12,510 nucleotides of DNA from an uncultured bacterium (lineage in GTDB: Bacteria; Actinomycetota; Coriobacteriia; Coriobacteriales; Coriobacteriaceae): NCBI GenBank assembly GCA_905215815.1, contig CAJMRN010000055.1:1-12510 (forward strand). The letters are read 5' to 3'. The translations under genes and the position numbers were made by a program. Below, piece after piece: positions 1 to 6,092 of the stretch (within the stretch, counting starts at the first letter, position 1; each line of letters begins with the position of its first letter). The notes beneath the pieces were generated by a model. The model worked only from the letters and a program-made list of their open reading frames with translations, did not search any database and was not told the DNA's origin.

Positions 1-354
1 ATTACGCTGACCGTTGCCGGTGACCCACGTCTGGCGCGCCTGGTGCGTATGACGGCCGCCAACGTTGGCGCGCTGTGCTCTATGTCCGTCGATCGCATCG
101 AGGATATCCGTATGGCTGCCGAGGAGGCCTTCATCTTTGGCTGCACGGCCGTTGATTCCGACGATATCTCGATTAAATTCGATGTCGACGAATCGCATGT
201 GGGCATGACCTTTACCTTTGGCGATCAGGCGACTGTCGATGAGGATGACCAGGCTGCCGTGTATGCCGAGCTCATTTTAGCGAGCGTGTGCGATTCCTAC
301 GAAAAGACTGCGGCGCCCCTGACGCTTTCCCTCGACCTCAAGGCGGATATCTAA
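1..354 (+). CDS. Anti-sigma factor, degenerate HATPase_c (RsbW/SpoIIAB-like), 5' partial
   Basis: The frame is open from base 1, so the true start lies upstream; the ATG at 43 is internal. The visible 117 residues fit the C-terminal part of an RsbW/SpoIIAB-type serine kinase anti-sigma factor: a helix of the form EDIRMAAEEA followed by beta strands. In that family the protein binds its sigma factor, and also phosphorylates an anti-anti-sigma protein with ATP. The next gene, one base after this stop, encodes a SigB/SigF-family sigma factor, which strongly supports the anti-sigma role. The N-box asparagine that follows the EA pair in active members is replaced (EAFIF, bases 124-138) and no DxGxG motif is seen afterwards, so ATP binding and kinase activity are doubtful. 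Family assignment rests mostly on context plus the weak helix motif. Confidence 0.7.
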   Translation: MTLTVAGDPRLARLVRMTAANVGALCSMSVDRIEDIRMAAEEAFIFGCTAVDSDDISIKFDVDESHVGMTFTFGDQATVDEDDQAAVYAELILASVCDSYEKTAAPLTLSLDLKADI

Positions 355-355
355 T

Positions 356-1147
356 ATGGCCGAACGTTCCCGGAGCGGTAAGACCGCTTGGGACAAGGAG
401 AAAACCCGCGAGCTGTTTCGTCGCTACAAAGAGACCGGTGATCCGGACGCACGTGAGCAGCTCGTTATGTCCCATATGAACCTGGTAAGGTTTCTTGCCA
501 ACAAATTTAAGAACCGCGGTGAGCCGCTCGACGACCTGATGCAGGTCGGATACCTGGGTTTGCTTAAAGCAATCGACCGCTTTGATCCCGAGCGCGGACT
601 CGAGTTCACCACGTTTGCCACGCCTACCATTCTGGGCGAGATCAAGCGTCACTTCCGCGACAAGGGCTGGAGCGTGCGCGTGCCGCGCCGTCTGCAGGAG
701 CTTTCTGCCAAGGTCAACCAGGCTACCGACAAGCTTACTAACGAGTTGCAGCGCTCGCCTAAGGTTGAAGAAATCGCTGAGTACCTGGGCGTGACCGTTG
801 ACGAGGTGCTGGAGGCCATGGAATCGTCTTCGGCCTATACCTCGGTACCCATCGAGGCTCCCGGCGCGTCCGATTCCGACGATGCCCCCTCGATTCTCGA
901 CCGCTACGCCGACGACGACAACGAGCTCGACTTTACCGATGACCGCCTGGTGATCGAGGAAGCCATTCGCGATTTCTCGCCTCGCGAGCGCGAGGTTATC
1001 GAGCTGCGCTTCGTAAAGGGCATGACCCAGATCGAGATTGCCAAGAAGCTGGGCATCTCGCAGGTGCAGGTCTCGCGCCTGCTGCGCCGTACCCTGAAGA
1101 AGATCCAAGACAAGATTGACCCCGACGGAGTGATGGTTCGTTCATGA
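356..1147 (+). CDS. RNA polymerase sigma factor, SigB/SigF/SigG family
   Basis: A 263-residue sigma-70-family protein of the alternative group used for general stress (SigB) or sporulation (SigF/SigG). Region 2 is around residues 40-105, with the core-binding helix reading DDLMQVGYLGLLKAI and the -10-recognition part ending FATPTILGEIKRHFRDKGW. The stretch after it (VRVPRRLQEL) is typical of SigB/SigF. Region 3 is roughly 115-165, followed by an acidic linker. Region 4 carries the helix-turn-helix from about residue 223 (MTQIEIAKKLGISQVQVSRL). Length is normal for the family. It starts one base after the anti-sigma stop and its TGA overlaps the next ATG by four bases, so the three genes are translationally coupled. 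Control is likely by partner switching with the upstream anti-sigma protein. Which paralogue it is cannot be decided here; sporulation is not implied. Confidence 0.93.
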   Translation: MAERSRSGKTAWDKEKTRELFRRYKETGDPDAREQLVMSHMNLVRFLANKFKNRGEPLDDLMQVGYLGLLKAIDRFDPERGLEFTTFATPTILGEIKRHFRDKGWSVRVPRRLQELSAKVNQATDKLTNELQRSPKVEEIAEYLGVTVDEVLEAMESSSAYTSVPIEAPGASDSDDAPSILDRYADDDNELDFTDDRLVIEEAIRDFSPREREVIELRFVKGMTQIEIAKKLGISQVQVSRLLRRTLKKIQDKIDPDGVMVRS

Positions 1148-2556
1148 GTGAGCACCCCCAACAAACCGACCGCACGCTGCGCGATACCCGTATTCTGACG
1201 CTGCGCATTTGGGGCGTCGTCGGCTGCATTGTCATCGCCGCCGTCATCTTTAACCTTATGGGTATCCTGGCGCCGGTTATCGAGTTTCTCGCTGTCGGTT
1301 CCATCATCGCTTTTGTGATGTCGCCGATCACTAACTGGCTCGAGCATCACGGCGTCAACCGTGGCATCGGTTCGCTCATCGCGCTGATCGTGGTTGTGGC
1401 AGTGCTCGTCGGCGTCGTCTGCATCCTGTCGCCTATTTTGCTCGGTCAGATTATGGAAGTCCTGAGCCGTTTGCCTGAGCAGCTTCGCGTTGCGGGCGGT
1501 GATCTCAACGAGATGATTTCGCACGCTAAGACGCTCAACAACACACCGCTCAAGGAGTACCTGGACGATAATCTGTCCTCGCTGGTTACTGTGGCGTCCA
1601 AGTACGTATCGCAAATCGCCGCTGAGCTCGGTCGCGGTGTATTCCCGCTTATTACCAATACGGCTTCGCAACTGTTCGTTATCTTCCTGGGCTTGGTACT
1701 TGCTTATTGGTTGGCCTGCGACTATCCCCGTATGCACCACGAGGTCTGCACCATCATCGGACAGGAAAAGGAGACCTCGTACCGCTTTATGGTGGCCATC
1801 CTTTCGCGCTCGGTCGGTGGCTACATGCGCGGCATGGTCGTCACGTCGATCTGCGGTGGCATCCTCGCTTTTATCGGCTTTGCGCTCATTGGTCATCCCT
1901 ACGCGGCACTCATGGCCATATTTACGGGCATTATGCACTTGGTTCCGGTTGTCGGCCCCTGGGTGAGCGCGGCGATAGCCACGGTGCTCGGCTTTATGTT
2001 CAGCCCGATGCTGGCACTTTGGACACTTATCGTTACTATGATTGCGCAAAATGTTACCGATAATGTGATTTCTCCTAAGGTCATGCAGAGCTCGGTGCAG
2101 GTGCACCCCATCATGAGCCTGACGGCCCTCGTTATTGGTTCGGCACTCATGGGTCCCATCGGCATGGTTATCGCCATCCCGCTGTGCGCGGCCCTCAAGG
2201 GCATCTTCGTCTACTACTTTGAGAATGAGACCGGTCGCCAGCTCGTGGCATACGACGGCGCCGTGTTTAAGGGCACGCCGTATCGCGATGCCGAGGGCAA
2301 CCCTGTCGCCGCCTATGACGCGCTTGGAGACGATACGTTCATTTACGAGTCCGAGCTCATCGGCAATGAGACCGCGCCCGAGGCCCAAGCGATGCCCAAG
2401 CCCGAGCTCGAGAATCCCTGGATCAAGCTCTCGGGCCTGCAGCCCGATGCGACAGGCTTTTTCAAGAACCCCTTCGCCAAGGACGATGACTCCAACTCGG
2501 ACGACGATACCAAAACCGGCATCGACGGCTCTATGGATGATTCGGATTCCAAATAG
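1144..2556 (+). CDS. AI-2E family transporter (PerM/YhhT-type membrane protein)
   Basis: A 470-residue polytopic membrane protein. Hydrophobic helices lie at about residues 20-39, 41-60, 76-98 and 177-193, with a further group across roughly 230-350. A soluble stretch lies between the third and fourth, as is usual for AI-2E proteins. Family signatures are visible: HLVPVVGPWVSAAIA, QNVTDNVISPKV, and the closing GPIGMVIAIPLCAALKG. Members move varied substrates, for example AI-2 export by TqsA or Na+/H+ exchange, so the substrate is unknown here. After about residue 355 there is a long soluble tail ending in an Asp/Ser-rich acidic stretch (about 446-470). The ATG overlaps the sigma factor TGA in an ATGA junction and no good Shine-Dalgarno sequence is seen, so translation probably depends on coupling. 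Confidence 0.9.
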   Translation: MSEHPQQTDRTLRDTRILTLRIWGVVGCIVIAAVIFNLMGILAPVIEFLAVGSIIAFVMSPITNWLEHHGVNRGIGSLIALIVVVAVLVGVVCILSPILLGQIMEVLSRLPEQLRVAGGDLNEMISHAKTLNNTPLKEYLDDNLSSLVTVASKYVSQIAAELGRGVFPLITNTASQLFVIFLGLVLAYWLACDYPRMHHEVCTIIGQEKETSYRFMVAILSRSVGGYMRGMVVTSICGGILAFIGFALIGHPYAALMAIFTGIMHLVPVVGPWVSAAIATVLGFMFSPMLALWTLIVTMIAQNVTDNVISPKVMQSSVQVHPIMSLTALVIGSALMGPIGMVIAIPLCAALKGIFVYYFENETGRQLVAYDGAVFKGTPYRDAEGNPVAAYDALGDDTFIYESELIGNETAPEAQAMPKPELENPWIKLSGLQPDATGFFKNPFAKDDDSNSDDDTKTGIDGSMDDSDSK

Positions 2557-2558
2557 GC

Positions 2559-2570
2559 AACGCTAGCGTT
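2559..2570. repeat. 12-bp perfect palindrome between convergent genes
   Basis: AACGCTAGCGTT is its own reverse complement. It sits in the 6-base gap between the AI-2E stop (2556) and the stop of the - strand gene (2563) and includes the latter's TAG. It could be a weak bidirectional 3' hairpin or a protein site. The stem is short and there is no long T run, so termination is not convincing. Confidence 0.4.
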
Positions 2571-2802
2571 TCTTGAAGTTGTAAATGACGAGAAACGCGA
2601 GCAAAGCGATTGATAAGGGGCCGGCTACATAGAAAAAGAGAACGTCAATTGCGCGTAGAGTGTAATAAGCCTTATCGCCGGACATTACTGCATACAATAC
2701 GTATCCAAATGCTGGTTGGTTTGCGTACCAGCAGGAGAAGGCCAAGAGCGCTAAAAGTGCTACAACCAGAAGTGCATTCAGGAAAAATCGTTTACTTTTC
2801 AT
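2563..2802 (-). CDS. Small two-helix membrane protein, function unknown
   Basis: A 79-residue protein not recognised as any family. It has a positively charged N-terminus (MKSKRF), a hydrophobic helix at about residues 7-27, a short polar middle with several tyrosines (28-50), a second helix at about 53-75, and a basic end (KKR). Basic residues at both ends predict both termini inside the cell. Cys24 follows AFS, a poor lipobox match, so a lipoprotein is unlikely. The start is supported by AAGGAG six bases upstream (2809-2814 on the + strand). It is the only - strand gene in the window, convergent with the AI-2E gene and divergent from alaS, and its bases are visibly more AT-rich than its neighbours. 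It may be a recent or fast-evolving insertion in an otherwise conserved order. Confidence 0.7.
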   Translation of the reverse strand: MKSKRFFLNALLVVALLALLAFSCWYANQPAFGYVLYAVMSGDKAYYTLRAIDVLFFYVAGPLSIALLAFLVIYNFKKR

Positions 2803-2808
2803 CGATCG

Positions 2809-2814
2809 CTCCTT
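2809..2814 (-). promoter_or_regulatory. Ribosome binding site of the small membrane protein gene
   Basis: On the - strand this reads AAGGAG, six bases before the ATG at 2802. It is a near-ideal Shine-Dalgarno sequence and is the main reason to accept this small reading frame as a real gene. Confidence 0.7.
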
Positions 2815-2834
2815 CCGGGTGACTCTTATATGTA

Positions 2835-2840
2835 ATTCTA
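2835..2840 (-). promoter_or_regulatory. Possible -10 box for the small - strand gene
   Basis: The - strand reads TAGAAT here, preceded directly by TG, about 32 bases before the start codon. No good -35 hexamer is found at 16-18 bases upstream, so this is tentative. Confidence 0.3.
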
Positions 2841-2894
2841 CAGCAGCCTTTTTTCAAAGGATTGATCGGTCCTAAATAACGTGCACTTTCGCTG

Positions 2895-2924
2895 GAGGGT
2901 CGCTGTTTGGCGGCCCTCTTTTTT
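2895..2924 (+). terminator. Intrinsic terminator upstream of alaS
   Basis: A 9-bp stem (GAGGGTCGC paired with GCGGCCCTC, one G-T wobble) encloses a 6-base loop and is followed by six T. The orientation is + strand; the reverse direction has no T run. An outer pairing of GTGCA (2881-2885) with TGCAC (2924-2928) could lengthen the structure. The last + strand gene before it ends at 2556, so it would stop read-through that runs antisense across the small - strand gene, or end a short leader RNA. Confidence 0.75.
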
Positions 2925-2950
2925 GCACGGGAGCGGTTGGATGGTAATAT
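2923..2950 (+). promoter_or_regulatory. Predicted promoter of the alaS operon
   Basis: An extended -10, TGGTAATAT (2942-2950, hexamer TAATAT), gives a likely start near 2957 and a leader of about 40 bases. The -35 is weak: TTGCAC at 2923-2928 with a 16-base spacer. Extended -10 promoters tolerate weak -35 boxes. The -35 region overlaps the T tract of the preceding terminator. Confidence 0.5.
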
Positions 2951-2981
2951 CGTTACGTTTGAACTGTTTCGATGTGAAACC

Positions 2982-2988
2982 GAGGAGA
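2982..2988 (+). promoter_or_regulatory. Ribosome binding site deciding the alaS start
   Basis: GAGGAGA lies eight bases before the ATG at 2997. It selects this ATG over the in-frame TTG at 2907, which lies inside the terminator hairpin, and over the later ATG at 3018. Confidence 0.8.
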
Positions 2989-2996
2989 TTCCCTCT

Positions 2997-5654
2997 ATGA
3001 GTGCTGACTACCCGTCAATGACTACGGCCGAGATCCGCTCCAAGTTCCTCAACTTCTTTGAGGAGCGCGGTCTTAAGCTCTATCCTTCTTCGTCTCTCGT
3101 CCCCGACGATCCTTCGCTGCTGCTTGCCAACGCCGGCATGAACCAGTTTAAGGAGTACTACCAGGGCAAGAAGACCATGAAGGAGATCGGCGCGATCTCC
3201 TGCCAGAAGTGTGTCCGCACCAACGATATCGACTGCATCGGCGAGGATGGCCGTCACCTGTCCTTCTTTGAGATGCTCGGCGACTTCTCCTTTGGCGGCG
3301 TCTCCAAGCAGCAGGCCTGCGCTTGGGCCTTTGAGCTCATCACCAAGGAGTTCAAGCTGCCGCTCGACCGCCTGTACTTCACCGTCTTTACCGAGGACGA
3401 CGAGACCCACGACGTGTGGCGCTCTCTGGGCGTTGCCGAGGACCACATCTCCCGCCTGGGCGAGGACGACAACTTCTGGGCCGCCGGCCCCACCGGCCCC
3501 TGCGGTCCGTGCTCCGAGATCTACTTTGACATGGGCGAGGAGGTCGGTTGCGGCAGCCCCGACTGCAAGCCCGGCTGCGACTGCGACCGCTTCCTTGAGT
3601 TCTGGAACCTCGTGTTTACCCAGTACGACCGTCAGGAGGACGGCTCCATGCCGGAGCTGCCGCACCGCAACCTCGATACGGGCATGGGTCTGGAGCGCAT
3701 GGCCGCCATCATGCAGCACAAGACCGCTAACTACGACGGCGATCTGATGCAGCACCTCATCAAGCTGGGCGAGGAGATTAGCGGCAAGACCTATGACGCC
3801 GACGATTACTCTGGTGCCAGCCGCTCCCTGCGCATCATTGCCGACCACTCCCGTGCTGTCGACTTTATGATCTCGGACGGCATCCTGCCCGGTAACGAGG
3901 GTCGCGAGTACGTCCTTCGCCGCCTGCTCCGTCGTGCCGTGTTCCACGGCCGCCTGCTGGGCATCGAGGGTGCCTTCCTGACCAAGTTCATCGACGAGGT
4001 CAACGCTCAGATGGGTGAGGCCTATCCCGAGCTCCTCAAGAACGTCGCGCTCGTTAAGGGTATCGTCGCTTCCGAGGAGGAGCGCTTCTCCACGACGCTG
4101 GACAACGGTCGCGTCTACCTGGACGAGGCCCTGTCCGCGCTCGCCGATGGCGCTGTCCTTCCGGGCGATGTTGCCTTTAAGCTGCACGACACCTTTGGTT
4201 TCCCCATCGATCTGACCGTTGAGATCGCGGGCGCCGCTGGTCACGATGTCGACATGGACGGCTTCACCGCCTGCATGGAGGACCAGAAGGCCCGCGCTCG
4301 CGCCAACGCCAAGGGCGATGCCTGGGGTAGCTTCAACGACGTGTGGGTCGAGCTTTCGGACAAGGTCGCCGCGACCGAGTTCGACGGCTACGACAACGAT
4401 GTCATCGAGGGCGCCAAGGTTGTTGCCATCGTGCGCAACGGCGAGTCCGTCGAGTCCGCTGCCGCGGGCGAGGACGTCGAGGTCGTGCTCGACCGCACCC
4501 CGTTCTATGCCGAGATGGGCGGCCAGCAGGGCGACGCTGGCGAGCTTTCCGCCGAGGGCGTTGCGCTGTCTGTTTCCGATACCAAGAACCACAACGGCCT
4601 GTATGCCCACGTCGCGCACGTCGCTGAGGGCACGCTGACCGTCGGTGCTACCGTGACCGCCGCGCTCGACGCCGAGCGCCGTGGCTTCCTGCGCCGCAAC
4701 CACACCGCTACCCACCTGCTCGACGCCGCCCTTAAGCAGGTCCTGGGCGAGCATGTCTCCCAGGCCGGCTCGCTGGTGACCCCCGAGCACCTACGCTTTG
4801 ACTTCACGCACTTCGAGGCTCTGTCCTCCGAGCAGCTCAAGGCTGTCGAGGACCTGGTCAACCAGCAGATCTTCGCCTCCAAGCCGGTCGTTACCCGCGT
4901 CATGGGCATCGATGAGGCCAAGGCCGCCGGCGCCGTCGCCCTCTTTGGTGAGAAGTATGGCGACGTCGTCCGCGTCGTTTCCGTGGGCGCCGAGGACCAG
5001 CCGTTCTCCCGCGAGCTTTGCGGTGGCACGCATGCCGCCAACACCGCCGAGATCGGCCTGTTTAAGATTATCTCCGAGTCTTCCACGGGCTCGAACGTCC
5101 GCCGTATCGAGGCCGTAACCTCTAAGGGCGCTCTCGACTACATGGCGGACCGCCTGGCACTCGTTGACGCCGCTGCCGCTGCGCTCAAGTGCCGTGTCGA
5201 CGAGGTTCCCGCCCGTGTGGAGAACCTGCAGGCCGAGCTGCGCGAGACGTCCAATAAGCTCAAGAAGGCTCTGACCGGTGGCTCCTCCGATGCCATCTCA
5301 AGTGCTATCGAGGGCGCCGTCGAGCTCGGCGGCTACAAGCTCGTCGTCGCTGAGCTCCAGGGCCTTGAGGCTGCTGACCTGCGCAACGTCTGGGATACCG
5401 TGCACCAGAAGGTTTCCGGCCCCGTTGCCTGCGTCGTCGCCAGCGTTACCGAGAAGGGCACCCCGGCCCTGCTCGCTGCCGGCTCCGATGACGCCGTGAA
5501 GGCCGGTTTCCACGCCGGTAACGTGATTAAGCAGATTGCGGGCCTGGTCGACGGTCGCGGTGGCGGTCGTCCCAATATGGCCCAGGCCGGTGGCAAGAAC
5601 GCTGCCGGTATCGCCGATGCCCTCGCGGCCGCCAAGACCGCGCTCGGCGCCTAA
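2997..5654 (+). CDS. alaS: Alanine--tRNA ligase
   Basis: Charges tRNA-Ala with alanine using ATP in the cytoplasm. From the ATG at 2997 the protein has 885 residues, normal for bacterial AlaRS (about 875). The N-terminus (TTAEIRSKFLNFFEERG) opens the class II catalytic domain, which continues with NAGMNQFKEYY, FFEMLGDFSFGG and GPTGPCGPCSEIYFD. A Cys-rich insert, CGSPDCKPGCDCDRFLEFW, is usual in many bacterial forms. The editing domain that removes mischarged Ser or Gly has both metal-binding halves: HTATH at residues 569-573 and CGGTH at 675-679. The C-Ala domain ends with the glycine-rich GRGGGRPNMAQAGGKN from residue 853. It is the first gene of the long + strand operon, with ruvX nine bases downstream. 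No T-box leader is recognisable. Confidence 0.98.
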   Translation: MSADYPSMTTAEIRSKFLNFFEERGLKLYPSSSLVPDDPSLLLANAGMNQFKEYYQGKKTMKEIGAISCQKCVRTNDIDCIGEDGRHLSFFEMLGDFSFGGVSKQQACAWAFELITKEFKLPLDRLYFTVFTEDDETHDVWRSLGVAEDHISRLGEDDNFWAAGPTGPCGPCSEIYFDMGEEVGCGSPDCKPGCDCDRFLEFWNLVFTQYDRQEDGSMPELPHRNLDTGMGLERMAAIMQHKTANYDGDLMQHLIKLGEEISGKTYDADDYSGASRSLRIIADHSRAVDFMISDGILPGNEGREYVLRRLLRRAVFHGRLLGIEGAFLTKFIDEVNAQMGEAYPELLKNVALVKGIVASEEERFSTTLDNGRVYLDEALSALADGAVLPGDVAFKLHDTFGFPIDLTVEIAGAAGHDVDMDGFTACMEDQKARARANAKGDAWGSFNDVWVELSDKVAATEFDGYDNDVIEGAKVVAIVRNGESVESAAAGEDVEVVLDRTPFYAEMGGQQGDAGELSAEGVALSVSDTKNHNGLYAHVAHVAEGTLTVGATVTAALDAERRGFLRRNHTATHLLDAALKQVLGEHVSQAGSLVTPEHLRFDFTHFEALSSEQLKAVEDLVNQQIFASKPVVTRVMGIDEAKAAGAVALFGEKYGDVVRVVSVGAEDQPFSRELCGGTHAANTAEIGLFKIISESSTGSNVRRIEAVTSKGALDYMADRLALVDAAAAALKCRVDEVPARVENLQAELRETSNKLKKALTGGSSDAISSAIEGAVELGGYKLVVAELQGLEAADLRNVWDTVHQKVSGPVACVVASVTEKGTPALLAAGSDDAVKAGFHAGNVIKQIAGLVDGRGGGRPNMAQAGGKNAAGIADALAAAKTALGA

Positions 5655-5663
5655 GTAGTCGCT

Positions 5664-6092
5664 GTGGTCGCGCTCGCGCTGGACATAGGGGAGACCAGGA
5701 TCGGCATCGCCGTCTCGAGCCGTGATGGCAAGATGGCGATGCCCGTCAAGGTGCTCCCGGCCGCCGAGGTCACCGGTATGGCCAAGACGTTCCGTTACCT
5801 GGTCGAGGACTATGAGCCCGACATCCTGGTAAGCGGACGGCCTTTGACCATGGCCGGCGAGCCCGGTCCCCAGGCCGAGCGCGTTGCCGCCGTGGCGCAA
5901 AAGATCGCCGACGAGCTTGATCTTCCTCTGGAGTTTGAGGATGAGCGCCTGTCCTCGCAAGAGGCAAAGCGCATCTTGCGCGAGCAGGGACTCAACGAAA
6001 AACAGATGAGGGGCAAGATTGACATGATCGCCGCCAGCCTGTTCTTGCAGACATGGCTCGATCGAAAAAACGAGGAGGTATCGCATGTCTAG
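5664..6092 (+). CDS. ruvX: Holliday junction resolvase-like RuvX/YqgF nuclease
   Basis: A 142-residue RNase H-fold protein of the YqgF family. Members are described as putative Holliday junction resolvases and, in E. coli, as acting in 16S rRNA 5'-end maturation. The acidic active-site residues appear in the usual places: Asp7 in ALDIGETRIGIA, Glu94 in the DERLSS motif, and Asp120 in the C-terminal KIDMIAASLFLQTWLD. The middle motif, DILVSGRPLTMAGEPGPQA, matches the family glycine loop. The start is GTG, nine bases after the alaS stop, and no Shine-Dalgarno sequence is seen, so expression probably relies on coupling to alaS. The 3' end overlaps mltG by eight bases. The alaS-yqgF-mltG order is conserved in Actinobacteria. 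Confidence 0.93.
   Translation: MVALALDIGETRIGIAVSSRDGKMAMPVKVLPAAEVTGMAKTFRYLVEDYEPDILVSGRPLTMAGEPGPQAERVAAVAQKIADELDLPLEFEDERLSSQEAKRILREQGLNEKQMRGKIDMIAASLFLQTWLDRKNEEVSHV
6072..6078 (+). promoter_or_regulatory. Ribosome binding site of mltG inside ruvX
   Basis: GAGGAGG lies six bases before the mltG ATG at 6085, within the last codons of ruvX. It supports the overlapping start. Confidence 0.85.

Noticed and set aside
904..2388. 494-codon open frame on the - strand over the sigma factor and AI-2E genes
   Set aside because: It is antisense to two well-supported genes. The composition is low-complexity His/Arg/Asp with no family match and no ribosome site that I could see.
1144..2556. Naming the AI-2E protein an autoinducer-2 exporter
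   Set aside because: The family name comes from one member; others move ions or unknown substrates, and no quorum-sensing gene is nearby.
2907..2996. N-terminal extension of alaS from a TTG at 2907
   Set aside because: It lies inside the terminator hairpin and upstream of the promoter, has no ribosome site, and adds residues that no AlaRS has. ATG 2997 has GAGGAGA at the right distance.
2803..2996. T-box riboswitch controlling alaS
   Set aside because: A terminator ahead of a tRNA ligase gene suggests one, but there is no AGGGUGGNACCGCG T-box sequence, the space between the divergent genes is too short for stem I, and the promoter appears to lie after the hairpin.
3015..4790. 591-codon open frame on the - strand inside alaS
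   Set aside because: It is fully antisense to a certain gene. Long antisense frames are common in GC-rich coding DNA with strong third-position bias, and the product has no recognisable domain.
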